A stretch of DNA of 64,000 nt from Varroa destructor. Its lineage: Eukaryota > Arthropoda > Arachnida > Mesostigmata > Varroidae. Position numbers and translations under genes: made by a program. Position 1 is the first letter of the stretch; every line of letters starts with the position of its first letter. The notes beneath the pieces are model-generated. The model saw only the letters and a list, made by a program, of their open reading frames with translations. It was not told the origin of the DNA and ran no database searches. Positions 12,516 through 23,860 of this stretch are shown in pieces. The stretch lies in NCBI RefSeq assembly GCF_002443255.2, contig NW_019211456.1:28951341-29015340 (forward strand), given 5' to 3'.

Positions 12516-12950
12516 GTGCCTTCTAAATACTTTAATCGACCCCTGTCTATTACGGTCTACTACGGTGTCCAAGCTCGCGCGTACTCGTCTGAAAGAGAAC
12601 CTTTTTTTCAGCAAGAACACGTCGTTACTTGGACCTTGGCATTTGTTGACTGGCGTAAAAACAGAGCCTTAGGAGCCTGTCTAAAACAGCGAACTGACTA
12701 TAGTCATTCTCTGTATAATGTGTACAATGGCTGCCCAGCATGGCGAAACCCTTTTAGCTTAGATGGCATTTATCTAGCAGTAGGTACAACGAGCGACATA
12801 CGGCACCGAACAATGAACACAAAACAAGGACGATTTTCTCATATGTTATGGCTTGTAAATGGTCGCACTGCAAGATATGACGAATGGCATATGAAGCAAA
12901 AATCGGTGCATATCAGCCAGGTAGAGTCTCTTCATAGGAACATATTCTAG
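12516..12950 (+). CDS. Doubtful open frame, possible reverse-transcriptase echo
   Basis: An ATG-started frame of 144 codons. Most of it resembles nothing. Residues around 41-75 read LAFVDWRK ... YNVYNG, which loosely recalls the LAFVDxxKAF ... LYNG pattern of RTE-type reverse transcriptases. However, the catalytic-loop aspartate context is wrong and the spacing is about 10 residues short. Some 210 bp downstream, at 13158-13220, a different frame reads VIFYANDIEV, recalling a YADD box with one aspartate lost. The two could be pieces of one very old retroelement, or chance. I see no promoter, splice sites or domain that would support a functional gene. Confidence 0.1.
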   Translation: MPSKYFNRPLSITVYYGVQARAYSSEREPFFQQEHVVTWTLAFVDWRKNRALGACLKQRTDYSHSLYNVYNGCPAWRNPFSLDGIYLAVGTTSDIRHRTMNTKQGRFSHMLWLVNGRTARYDEWHMKQKSVHISQVESLHRNIF

Positions 12951-15010
12951 CAGGATTATATATAAAGTAACATGTTATCTTATTTAAATATATCTACGTT
13001 ATGTAGTAACCTATGGACTCTGTTCAATTGACTATTGTAGGTTAATATGAATGTGATAGAAACGGTGTCGGTATGATACGCAGCCAATGGCACCGCAGCT
13101 TTGATTAGAAAATGCCCTCGTGGACTGCCAAACGCTAGGTGTAAGTGCTGCTACTGATGTTATCTTTTATGCAAATGATATTGAAGTAACGATTTTCCCA
13201 GGGCGACAATTTGGTCTGTGAATGACTTCGACAAGGAGATGAGTGTCGTTCATTGATATAATTTTTAGATGTTTTAAGCCCTTGATCTTTTTTCTTTTAG
13301 TAAAGGAACTTTGAACTTAGATTTATATTACTGTCAAGCTTTTAGAATTTCTGAGATGTACACGAGGCAGAAATTAAGTGCAGCTAGCATTACTGGGTTA
13401 TTTCTTTGAGCAAATTTCAAAAGGTGGGGCGAAGTATTTTCGTCGCATTTTATCGAAATTTTGTTGACAGATAGAATAGCAAAATCATTAGTTTTCCCTA
13501 ACACAAAGCTACATTTTCAAGATGAAACTGAAAGTAAGTTACGTTGTGTAACAGTCATTACGTTGAATTATGTTGGATCAGAACGGGACATACTACATGG
13601 GTTATTGCATTTCGAGCATATAGGAAATTGTATGTCGTTGATATTAATTTTACAAAGAAGTAAGTGGTTTCAATGTACAACTTAGCTTAGTAGGAACGCG
13701 TGTACATATGGGCATACCAAATTGCAACAAACAAAAACTCAATTATCGTAGTTTTTCATTATATACCGTTGTTGTCAATGGCGTCACAGATTTAAATAGC
13801 TTTGTTGACAAAACACGAACGATTTTGATCATAAATCACAAATTGCCACATATAGTTATTTATCTCAGAATTATGTATTAGCATGATTAGGCAGATTTTA
13901 GTTGACTTTGTTTTGCTAGCATTTTTTTTTTACTTTACTTATCACTTTGTTTTCGTTTTTTCCAAAAAAAAAATTTAATTCGCTGGGTCAAAAGCTGACA
14001 CAATTAGTATTACATACCGCTTCACATTACATGCCGAAACTTCTCGTCGACCCATTGCAGTACTGACTTATTCACGCGAAATCACTTGTGTCCCATATAG
14101 CCCCATCTCTGACCCATTACCTTGTGAGGCAACATAGGCCAATGCAATAGGTGTCTCTAACTGAGATTGTCTCGAGAATAAAATAATTGTTGTAAGCTTA
14201 TTACAATAGGCGAGCCGTTGAGTAAAATATTGGTGTAATTATTTTTTTTTTGCGGCTCCGATTGTTTTCAACGATAACGCTAGGCTAAATTTTGGCCTGT
14301 GTAGCCCCATGTTTTTCTATATATAGTGCTCTGAAGCTTAGCCAACTTGTTCGAGGAAATGTGTAGATGCGTGCGCAAAAGCGATCTATTTATCTAGCTG
14401 CGTTAATAGAGCCTTGTCCTTTAAGCCATGTCTGAATTCAACTTTCCAGGGAAAAACGTGGTATATACATTGGGCAAATTGGAGTAGTCACTCAAGTAGG
14501 TCGTAAACATTTGTCATAATGGTATCCATAGCAAGCTGATGATCACTGCCTTAGAGGCAGTCTGCGTTATACAACTGAATCATTTATCTTTATAGAGAAC
14601 CCCTTGTCAATTCCGAGATGCATAATTTAATTAAATGTGAATTTAAAACTACAACACTGAGCAGTGGTCACTGTTAGTATATTACTATATAATATAATAA
14701 TTCCCATTCATTTTAGTTTCTCTAATTTTATTGATGATTAATTTAATAGAATAGAAATGTTTAACATTTAAATTATTGCCATGTATATATGATTGTTTAT
14801 AGTGTTTTGAATTCACCATAAATCGAAAATGTGTCAGCAGGAGTTCATAAAAAAACCCGTTACTTACAGCATACCTTCAAAAGCTATAATATTTGATGTT
14901 TATCATATTTAGTCTTTTTTTTTCAACGTGCATTGGCGTGCGGCATACCCCCTATTTCTCTTGAAAAAATACCGATAGTTTTTGAGATTTTACGTGCACT
15001 AGCTCTTCAG
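12951..15010. other. AT-rich stretch, no gene seen
   Basis: Apart from the YAND-like motif at 13158-13220 there is no protein-like frame. A T10 run (13922-13931) and an A10 run (13964-13973) form an inverted homopolymer pair. The part from 14580 to 14830 is especially A/T-rich. Confidence 0.45.
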
Positions 15011-15133
15011 CCTCAGCCTTGACCCATCTTCCTGAACTGCTTCAGCTCCTAAGGACAATGAAGGCCATTTAACAGCGGATAACTATTATGCTGATGGTCC
15101 TCTAAGCAAACATGAACGCAGCTCCCAAATAAC

Positions 15134-15439
15134 CTAGACGAAAAGCCCCAAAAAAGGAAAAAAGCGTGTATAGAAGAGAAGAGGAGAGAGAGGGGGGAGG
15201 AACTTGATCCTTTCAAATATGTTCTGTGCAACGTTCCTATCGTATACGCTAGTTGGGCAGCCATCTTCAAGCAAAAGTGCAGAGGATACAGCAAGAGAGT
15301 AAATAGAGTCCGGCCGTTCACGTAGTCCAGTTGTTGTCTTTATAGACTCGCCCGTGGAGCTCGAACTAAATGACTCCTCTGTAGAACTACAACTACCTTC
15401 TTTCTCTTCCAAATCAATAGGAAGTAACCGCGGAAACAA
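15134..15439 (-). CDS. Doubtful minus-strand frame, Ser/Glu-rich
   Basis: A 101-codon frame that opens at a TTG directly after a stop. The first 70 residues have the composition of a soluble, Ser/Glu-rich protein (IDLEEKEGS, then SSSSTGES), and the last 25 become Phe/Pro/Leu-rich, as translated pyrimidine tract does. There is no ATG near the start and no domain I recognise. It may be a remnant exon or a chance frame in a GC-richer island (about 15010-15800). Confidence 0.12.
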   Translation of the reverse strand: MFPRLLPIDLEEKEGSCSSTEESFSSSSTGESIKTTTGLRERPDSIYSLAVSSALLLEDGCPTSVYDRNVAQNIFERIKFLPPLSPLLFYTRFFPFLGLFV

Positions 15440-16600
15440 TCAAAGCTCCCGCGTAAGTAAGTGAGCAACGATATAGAGGACATGGACTAACGCGACTATG
15501 TGGGTTTGGCTGCTGTTTGCTCATTTCAAAAGTCTACAGCCGAGCTACTCCCCTCAGCTAAACTTTGAGATGGGACAGATGAACGGATACACAGAATAGC
15601 GCGCGCTAGTCTCATTCGAAAAGCCGCCTCCAAGCCCTAGACAGCTCTGTGCCCAAGTTGCCGTTAGTATCGTGCTCTCACTGCTATCATATATTTGCGA
15701 TCCTGCCTTGGCCGTGCGAGCTGCTTCTGCTTAGGAGTGATTTAACTGCTGCGGAATTGAGAATAACCGCAGGGGCTGCGATAGTTGTTCTAGGATCCTG
15801 ACTTCCGCCGTTATCCGAGTTTTGCCTGATCTGAACCCATCAGGTATACGAATCGTTTTGTGTAAACGAAAAAACGATAATGTATCGAGCCTATTAGCGC
15901 ACACTGGAACATTTTCGATTCAATATTCGACCCGTGCATTATCGATTAGATATTTTGATCGATACGAATTAGGCCACTGTAAGGACTCCGTTTACTTTTG
16001 CATGTTTCCGCCAAAAATTAGATAGACAATACGTTACATAATTGTTGTTTTATCAAGATTTACAGATACAAACGAGTTTGTCGGAATCCAGTCGCAAGCC
16101 AGATAACACTGTATACTGATCTTCCAAAAAATGTATATATTATTAATTCAGTCGAGATGATGATGATGATCGCCGCTATGTGAGATGGGTACGTTATTAT
16201 TTGAAACATCTCATATACGAATTAGACACTGAAGCAAAAATCAAATGTTAAATAACTTATTTTGTCGCAAAATGAAACACTTGCGAAGTTCGAAGCCAAA
16301 ACCTATGAGCAATCTATGTGCCAATCGCTACTACTAATTACATCATAACGTGGTACGTCTCTGTACAGTTTACGGCTGTTCGACGTAGAAAAAACTGCCT
16401 AACCACGTTCAGCATTGTTCTCGTTATTATCATCAGAACTGCCAACCGCCTACAGATTGGTTGGACCCCACAAACAAAATGGCTTCGGTAGTCGCAGTAG
16501 TGGTAATAGCTGCAATGAACGAGTTTCCGGAGAGCACAGTACCCCATACGCTTCTCGCGACTTCTTCTCGTTAGCGATCAACTGACCTCTGCTAAACAAA
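15440..16600. other. Non-coding stretch
   Basis: The end of a GC-richer island (to about 15800) followed by AT-rich DNA. A (GAT)5 microsatellite is at 16156-16170. No recognisable gene. Confidence 0.45.
16156..16170. repeat. (GAT)5 microsatellite
   Basis: Five uninterrupted GAT units. Confidence 0.85.
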
Positions 16601-16652
16601 GAGGATAAGCCGGCACTTTCTATAGTGCTATTCTCAACGACTCCTTACTGTT

Positions 16653-16880
16653 TTGCTTACTTTAGAGTGCCAGACGGAATTTTTGCACAGGCCGTTGTCC
16701 AAATGGGAGGGGACCTGGTCCAGGGAGCAGGCTTCATCCTTCCGACCTTCAAGTATTCGTTCAGCTGCCTTAATTATACACCGGCTGATGTCGCCTCTAC
16801 TTCTGTTGATGTGCCCTCTATGCGAGCCTGCTGCTTTTGGTACTCCTGCTGCTATTGTTCTTAACCCAACACTCGAATAG
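16653..16880 (+). pseudogene. Possible retroelement C-terminal relic
   Basis: A 75-codon frame opening at TTG. Its C-terminal part reads LLLLMCPLCEPAAFGTPAAI, and the frame ends at a TAG. Aligned without gaps to the 22346-22546 frame (HHLLVECPHFSAAATAAPVT) it keeps Leu-Leu, Cys-Pro, Ala-Ala and Pro at the same spacing. I counted 37 identical bases in 66 over the matching DNA, above the quarter to a third expected by chance. The upstream halves do not align well. An H-L-L-x-E-C-P motif is common in the zinc-knuckle region behind LINE reverse transcriptases, so a retroelement origin is my inference. There is no sign of an active gene. Confidence 0.2.
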
Positions 16881-17700
16881 GCACGTTTGCCATTTCCTAC
16901 TAACCTTCGCTATTCGCTCTTCTTCTTTCTCGTTAAATTAAATGATTCGAAGTCGTGCAAAAAACGCGTCGCTTCTTCGCTAGCCCATCTTGCCAAACTG
17001 GTCTTAGAGTGGGCTAGCAACATGTTTTTAACTACCTATCTGAGTGGCACACTGATTATTCGTATTTGTCGTGCAGCTTTATACTAATAACTGAAGTATC
17101 TTGTCAACGTACAACAACTTCTAAGATATGGTAAACACAATATCATAGTTAAGGATTGTCTCTTTGCTTAAGTTGCGTCTAGGTTAATTTACTGTTGGTG
17201 GTCAACCCGACATATGGGTACGTACGGCTGCGTTATGTTAAATGTGGTTCTAAGCATAGCTAGACAAATTAAATTTTGCGTATCATTCTAATGGCTTTTC
17301 AAACCGTTACAAAAGACGCATTTAGAAGCTGAGCTATAGTAAACCAGACAATATAACATCTTTGAGATCGAGATCAAGCACTTTGTCATCTTTTTGATGC
17401 GGCATTGTTCTTGGCTCTATAGATATTTTCCAGTTAGCTTGCTTAATTACTGACAACTTCACACATACTGACAACTCCGGAGCGACAAAATCCATTTTTA
17501 CATTAATAGTCACAATGCAGAATGTAGCAGAGCGCCGAATAAGATCTTTAGACGCTTATGTTTTTGATTTTTCGATTAATTTGACTATCTTCAATGATTT
17601 GGATCCCGCTCTCTCTGTCCTAATCCTTTTTTTGCTAGTTGTGAGCATGGAGACTCTTAACATTTCGTTACTACCGGCCTAATCTTCGAAGGGTCGATGT
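16881..17700. other. AT-rich stretch, nothing seen
   Basis: Stops are frequent and no frame, repeat or motif stands out. Confidence 0.45.
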
Positions 17701-17729
17701 TCTTTGCTTTCATGTTCTGGGTCCCCTAG

Positions 17730-18425
17730 GTGGTCTACGAAAGTGGCCACATATTTCCCGCCCCTGCGACCTGCACCAGCTACCAGTCAGAGCAAAGAGC
17801 ACAATGGGCGTTCATCAGCTGGATGTGGAGTCCGCAGGAAGTCAACAAGCTGGATCCGGAAGAAGTGATTGGAGAAACGACCGAACACCCGGGTCCGAAC
17901 TGAAGCCAACGGCGACTAGCCACGTATCATCCAAGTTAGTCCAAAAGGAACAATTCAGCCAGATGCAACAAATAGTAGCTACGTTCTACCATTACTACGC
18001 CGCGATACCACGCTAGTAAACAGGCGGCGACCAAGCTGTAAGCGGACATCTACCAGTTCACAGACTGTTCAATACCAGATGACGTTCTCACATACGACGA
18101 TTCCTACTTTACCGCTGATACCACAATTACCGTCAGCGAGCTGCTATATACGGCTCTCGGAGTGGTGCGGCAGCAGGCTGAGTCGGTCGCTTCGGACCTA
18201 TAGGTCGCCTGCAACTGGGACTGTGCCTTCGGCCGTTGGCCTAGGAATCTTGGTTTAGCCGGTAAGGAGGCTGAGTTTCTACCTACGAAGGACCTTAGTA
18301 AAGACCTCACCCTAAACACTGGGCCACTGCTGCCGGCTTCCAGACCCCACGACCCCGCGCTTGTTGACAGAAGTGGCCGCAACCGCTCATGGCTAGCCAG
18401 TCAACATCGAGGATTGAGGCTTTGA
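17730..18425 (+). pseudogene. Decayed coding sequence of unknown family
   Basis: One frame is open at 17730-17903 (containing SPQEVNKLDPEEVIGETTE). A second frame takes over at 17804-18013 (70 codons from an ATG in the context ACAATGG, hydrophilic, with SSKLVQKEQFSQMQQIVATF). The first frame then reopens from 18042 to 18425 after a TAA (18039-18041), interrupted only by a TAG at 18201-18203. That last part reads ADIYQFTDCSIPDDVLTYDD, then TTITVSELLYTALGVV, and further on LSKDLTLNTGPLLPAS. The soluble, mixed composition and the short interruptions look like a real protein broken by point mutations and frameshifts. I do not recognise the family. Alternatives are chance in a GC-rich island, or an uncharacterised transposon protein. 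Confidence 0.25.
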
Positions 18426-21129
18426 GTATACTTGATAAAGTAGAAGTTCCGCATTTAGCAGTGACAACTCTCGGACTCTCGAGTAGATGATGGGGGGCGG
18501 TAGTCTTATGCCCAGTGCTTGGTGCCTTAGGATACTAACCACTCAGGAAAGCCGCTATTCTGCACGCATTTGATACTGGAAACAGCAATATAATTGCAAG
18601 AATCATAACCTCACAATGGCCAGTGCCCATGATAAAGAAAATAAAGAGATGAATTTGAACAGCAATTACAGATAAAACCGCAATGCACTAGCTTTAGCAA
18701 AAGTTAAGTTTAACAGCATTATCTAATATTCAGTATCAGTCTGCTAAACCCCTTAGGGAGATACGCGGGGAATATTTAAATGGAAATCACAAAAATGTGC
18801 ACGTCACCTTTGAAGATATGTATGAGCGATTTTTTGTTTATATAGTAAAAAAGGATATTCGAACGTAAGCAGGGGCCTAAAAAGCGGTCGACGTGAATAA
18901 GCCTGCATATCTTACCCGTAATATACATTCATAAGGATCAGTAACCTGGTCGTCTCGGACAACGAACTTCGAAAGGGTAAACGTACTAGGAAGTTTTTTT
19001 AAATCGTGCAAAAATCAGCTCAGTGGGTGGGCTACATTCAAGGAAGGCCAACATGCACAACAGCACACGAAATGTAGGTGTTTAGGAATGCATAACATAC
19101 AAACATAAGGCCACCAGTTCATCATACCGAGTGCATATTTGATATTAAATCAGCCCCAGCTGCTATACAGTGGCAATATAGCTTTCAACTGTTGTTGAGA
19201 ATCTGTCCCCTTAAATGTTACCTATGCATTTGAAGGAATCCTTCGCCAGGCTCCCAGACATGGCCTGCATCAAGGCTTGCTGCTCCTTCACTTTTATTGT
19301 CACGAACCTTTGCTCGGAAGACAACTTAATCCTCTCTAGCTGGCGGAGATGACTGGCGTCTTCCAAGCATAGCAGTTAAGCAGTCCATTTCCATCAAAAT
19401 ACCAATTTTTTCACGTCATCGTAGATCTTTCCGTGATTGGCTGGCGGATTGTTGAATTTCAGTGTTTATTTTGCAGATAGCATGGACAGAGAGGAAAGAA
19501 GAGTGCATCAGTAACAGATGGTTTACTTCTGTATATGAATACTGAATTTTTTCAATAACGAGCACTAAGCGGGACCTCGATTGGTAATATTAGCGCGTTA
19601 TCAGTTGCCTTCGGTGCCGATATAGTTACGACGTAGATAACTATTTGATCACGAAAAGCTTTACTCTTATTGATTTTTACCTATTGAACATGGAGCTACA
19701 GCAGCGTACAGAGACTTGGGAAAGGCGGTGGCCACTTGTGGCCCCAGCTGTTGGTTTTCTAGAGTTAGTTACCCACGAATAAGCCAAATGTGCCTATATC
19801 AGTATTGCTAATGCGCCATAATTTGTACCCATGGTAAGATGCATTTACTGGTTTGACGTACTAGTTACGTTTCATTATTACGTTGCGATTAAGTGCTAGA
19901 AACAGGTTTGCGTGAATGATCTCTACCAACGCGACCTTATGCTTCAATTAGTGGAATATCAGCATAAAAGCAATTTAGCACCTGAAATTATATGAGGTGA
20001 TAAGTTAGTAAATGTCGCCAGTCGTAGTTAACAGTCTTACGTAACTTATGGTTTTGTATTGACGTCAATCATTGTCCTTACCTATCTCACTATAACAGAG
20101 GTAATTCTTTCCCTGCTTCTGCTGGAATTGTTTTTTGGTAACTACTTCACTTTCACGTTTATTAATGGTAAAACTATTACAATTAACAATGCTGCCATTT
20201 TATTACTGTTGAAATACCGCATGAGACCGGTAAATAAGTTCCTATTTTGTGAGTTAACTAACAAAAGGGTCCCCCATAAACGAAGAGGCCGGGCTGTTTC
20301 CTAGTAGTTTTATGTATTGGACCGTTTCCGCTTTGTTAGGAATTACAACATCTAATATCGAATAGTCAGATCTTGACTTGGATCTTTTAGGGGTTCTTGC
20401 CTAAACGAATAGGTCAACAGCACGTGACCGAACCTCTTTCATGATATTATATAAACATTCCGTACCAAGTCTTTTGTCGGAACCGGTGGAGTTCACTTCA
20501 TTAGTACTGCTTCAGCAGTAACGGCTGATGGTTCCCAGAGAAATACTGACTATCCAATATTACATGACTAATTATACGCCGTAATACATGCATGTAAATG
20601 TATTATAAGTTATATTATCTGCAAAGGTCTAACTAGAAACGGGCAGTGCAGTTAGCTGAGACATACTGAACCTACTTGGAACCGGATAATACGTCTGTCT
20701 CTTCGCGTCCATATAAATCTGCAAAAAAAAATATCTTATAACGAGAATAAATTGGAAAAAATTGCCAAAATGAAGCGTATCTCAGCAAGCGTTAGTTCGT
20801 GTGCGTTGCATTTGCTTTTCAGCATTGCTGTTCACACAACGGACTCCAGTCTTTCTCCTCAATGTTGTACGGGCTTAGCATTCGGGACTGTGGAAATCTT
20901 TCTCGCCATTTCTCTACCGTCATCATGACGTTGAACTTAAATTTTCGATACAATTCCTTCTTCGACTCGATCCTTCTGCTTTACACAGTTTCAGCTGACT
21001 GAAAATAAGACGCTGGTTTTATGTTCGACGGTCACTGAAGAGCAGGTATTAGAAGAACGCAATGCTATTAATAGATCTATGCTGGACTTTGACTTTTCCA
21101 TTCAAAGTGACCATTGTTGACAACAATAG
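18426..21129. other. AT-rich stretch, no gene seen
   Basis: Short frames only. The 81-codon frame at 20059-20304 is Leu/Ile-rich and unremarkable. A 12-bp palindrome TACATGCATGTA is at 20585-20596, and ATTGTTG-A-CAACAAT (21113-21127) is a small inverted repeat just before the next island. Confidence 0.45.
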
Positions 21130-21159
21130 CCAACAAGCTACAGGAATCATTTTAGCTCT

Positions 21160-21189
21160 TTGTTGTTGTTGTTGTTGTTTTTTTTGCAG
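21160..21189 (+). promoter_or_regulatory. (TTG)6-T8-GCAG, splice-acceptor-like
   Basis: Six TTG units are followed by eight T and GCAG, then GGAG. A pyrimidine-rich run ending in (C/T)AG before G is the usual form of a 3' splice site. If used, the exon would begin at 21190, in phase with the long open frame that follows. This rests on sequence form only; (TTG)n is also a common microsatellite. Confidence 0.3.
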
Positions 21190-22059
21190 GGAGAAGCGTT
21201 ACTACCCGAAGGGTTAAGCTTCATATGTACCTCAGTTGCTCTCATCCTTATTTCAGTTTCTGTTCTTCTGGTTTCAGACACGCCACGAACAGCCGAGACC
21301 CTCACTCATAAGCAGTCGAACTTAGAGTTTTTTTACTGCATTTGTCTTATCAGCAATCACTCTGCAGATCGCGCGTGCTCGATCAAATTCAGCTGCAGGT
21401 CAAATTATTATGGAAAGACAGATCTGTTTCTCACGTCTTACAGACAGACAGACGTTTTGTGCAGGAAACTAAAAGGGCAAAGCCTGCCAGAAGCAGCGAC
21501 TAGGCTTAAAGCAATCTTGGTTGGTTGTGTTGCCGACGTATTGTTACTGCTAGGCAGAAATTGTTCATTATCAGCCGGATTGAACAATTTCAATAATATA
21601 TCATTCAATTGCCCCATGTGCCACTGCCTCATAGAGGAAGGCTTTTCTCTTCCATTTTTGTCCCAAAGCGTCGCGTTTGTTGTATTGCCTTGCTTCTTGT
21701 TTGCCTCCCGTCTGCGTCTTTTTTTCGTTGCCGCTCTCATCGTGTACTATCGTTGCTGCAAAGAGGCCAGTTCCAGTATCCCTTCTTTATCCCTTTTGTC
21801 AGGCGCGTCGACTGTTTCGTTCAGTCCCTGGGCTCTTTTCAGTCGCCCAGGGAATGAACCGTCGATGAAAGTCTCCCAACAGCTTTTCGCCAGCGCGCCT
21901 ACAGGGATGGCAGAAGCAATGCTCTCCTCACTTGAGGCGGAGTTCGTTATGAAATCGCTTGCTTTTTTAGTTGTCAAAGCTAACTGGCCCAGGCCAGTTT
22001 ACAGATCGCAAGTCTGTTTATCTATAATAAACGTCAATTTTACGCGTTCATACTGTTAG
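21190..22059 (+). CDS. Unusually long open frame, possible terminal exon
   Basis: The frame is open from 21130 to a stop at 22057-22059, 299 codons when counted from a TTG at 21160. It is the longest in the window and longer than composition alone would predict. No in-frame ATG occurs before 21616, so a protein would need an upstream exon joined at the acceptor-like site at 21189, or would be a 147-residue product from 21616. The product is rich in Leu, Ser, Phe and Cys, with a hydrophobic stretch around residues 164-200 that could span a membrane once or twice. I recognise no domain. The opposite strand is also largely open here (21438-21977) and has the more soluble composition, so which strand, if either, is coding is unclear. 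Confidence 0.15.
   Translation, partial: GEALLPEGLSFICTSVALILISVSVLLVSDTPRTAETLTHKQSNLEFFYCICLISNHSADRACSIKFSCRSNYYGKTDLFLTSYRQTDVLCRKLKGQSLPEAATRLKAILVGCVADVLLLLGRNCSLSAGLNNFNNISFNCPMCHCLIEEGFSLPFLSQSVAFVVLPCFLFASRLRLFFVAALIVYYRCCKEASSSIPSLSLLSGASTVSFSPWALFSRPGNEPSMKVSQQLFASAPTGMAEAMLSSLEAEFVMKSLAFLVVKANWPRPVYRSQVCLSIINVNFTRSYC
21438..21977 (-). CDS. Antisense open frame with one stop, hydrophilic product
   Basis: On the minus strand one frame runs 21977-21750, meets a TAG (21747-21749), and continues from an ATG at 21740 to 21438 in the same register: 75 plus 100 codons. The first part reads like a soluble protein (SEESIASAIPVGALAKSCWE). The second begins with a basic run (TKKRRRREANKK, nuclear-signal-like) and then LNDILLKLFNPADNEQFLP. 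It overlaps the + strand frame at 21160-22059 for its whole length. The hydrophilic composition could make this the better candidate, with the TAG marking a pseudogene, but antisense of Leu/Phe/Ser-rich sequence naturally reads as Lys/Glu/Arg-rich. No family recognised. Confidence 0.15.
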
Positions 22060-22345
22060 TAAAATAATACTTTGTTTAACGTTATATTGGGCGATAAGTC
22101 ACTTGTGCTTTCATTATACCTACATCTTGTTCTGATCAGTTGAAGCTTACATCGCAACTAAGCGATACCGACTATTATAACGTGTGCAGTGCAGAATTAC
22201 GTAACACAACATCAAGCTCCTGTAGAGCGCAATATTTGGCAATGACCTATTACGAGCGTTTCAAACTTCCACCGTTTCAGATGGGGATGTCTGCGTCTTC
22301 TGCGCTATGTGTCACTGAGTGTTGTTCAATCAGGGAAGAAGTTGA

Positions 22346-22546
22346 GGTAGCGAACGCCGCGCGAGCTGTGGAAATCCGTCTGTGTGTAGGGTCCCAAGGG
22401 AGCTATTTAGGATGGATTCAACCGGGCATCACCTGCTGGTGGAATGCCCCCACTTTTCTGCCGCCGCCACTGCTGCTCCTGTTACTGCCGTTGAGGCAGA
22501 AACGAAGCAAGCAGTTGTGGCAACAGTAGCAGCAGCTGAAACCTAA
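22346..22546 (+). pseudogene. Probable LINE C-terminal relic (zinc knuckle and Ala-rich tail)
   Basis: A 66-codon frame lies between a TGA (22343-22345) and a TAA (22544-22546), with no early ATG. It contains VCRVPRELFRMDSTG, then HHLLVECPHF, then an Ala/Val-rich tail (AAPVTAVEAE, then AVVATVAAAET). Cysteines at residues 8, 14 and 34 and the HHLLVEC unit fit the degenerate C-x-C ... H-x(4-5)-C knuckle found behind LINE reverse transcriptases. A neighbouring frame supplies RLCVGSQG just upstream, consistent with a frameshift. DNA echoes occur at 50250-50395 (same order, similar spacing), at 28034-28060 on the minus strand and at 16796-16861. Retroelement origin is inference from the motif. Confidence 0.3.
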
Positions 22547-23860
22547 ATCCATTTGTCTATTTGAGAGTTCTGCCTTATTCGGCGTTTGTTTGGCTTTTGT
22601 GTGGCGCGAAAGAAGGGACAAAGCGTCTGTTGTATCTCTAGCGTTGCACTGTTTCCACACAAATTGCCCATCGTTAGGAAGGGGCATTGAGTGGAGAGGG
22701 GCATATGAAGCGGCCAATGAGAAATGGGAGCAGGCAGCCGGAAGTGGCTTGACTCAAGATGAGCATGCTTTAGTTCGTTAACGAAAGACTGCTATTATCC
22801 GCAGCAACAAGCCAGAAGCGCTAACGAAATCATCGGCAACGCGAACCTAGTCGGCAGCTGGTCCCTTCACCGTGACGCGATAGAAGACTCCTGTAATGAA
22901 AACAGCAGCCAGAATGAGCGGTTGCGATGAACTCCATGTGCGCGGAACTGGACAGAACGCGATTGACCAAGCTGACACAGTAAACATTTGTGAGTATTAA
23001 ACTATCCGAATGTTTACACCTTTGAAATGCAATAGATTTTGAATTGAAAGGGTAAAATTGTAAAACTTTTCTTCTGCGATTTAGAGATGTTTATCCAAAG
23101 GTAACAAAGGTGGCCACACGCGATGTGAATTCGAAAGTTTTAAAAGTGACGGGACATGTTTTAAGGAAATAACAAAGTTCATCGAGAGAGGGGTCTTTGT
23201 GATGCGATCATGGAGTTACGAAGCTTCGTTCAATCACCAAACGCTTACATGTTATTATGCAAGCTGAAAACCCTGTTTTCACTTCGCACTAGCCGAAAAT
23301 CGCCAAAGAAGTTAAGGAAACATCTAGGTAAGTTTTAGACGTAAGGTGTGGGTTCGGATCGATGCGGTAGTAAAGGCACAAAAGTCATTTAGTGATATTC
23401 ATAGCTGGTAGAGTATCTATTAATCATACTCGAAGAGTTTGTATACATTTCCTGATTTTGTTGTCGGTGATTGAACCCTGGGAATGTTAAATTTCCACAA
23501 ATGGCTTTCAACTGCCTGTTCTTTGACATGCTTGGGTACTACTCTTTAGCACTGTTTTAAGCACCTGTCAGGACAAAACACTCCACAGGAGCAATCTAAT
23601 CGCTTTTTTCCATTATCCGGCTTTGTACTAAAGGATTAAAATTTTATTATGGACAGAATCGAACCTAAATCACCTCTGGGTTCCCCGGCTTAGAAAACAG
23701 GCTACGCTGCGCTGTCGCAAGGGTAAGAGATCAGCTTACCAGAACAGGCCAATGATAAAAAAACACGGTATATTATGTAAGACGTTTCCAAATCTTCGTC
23801 AAGGGACCAAGCAAATTTTGGTACGTTCGAGGTTCATTTAAGACTTGGCGAGTCATCAAA
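22547..23860. other. Non-coding stretch, no gene seen
   Basis: GC-richer until about 22990 with only short frames (for example 22590-22781), then AT-rich with none. Confidence 0.4.
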
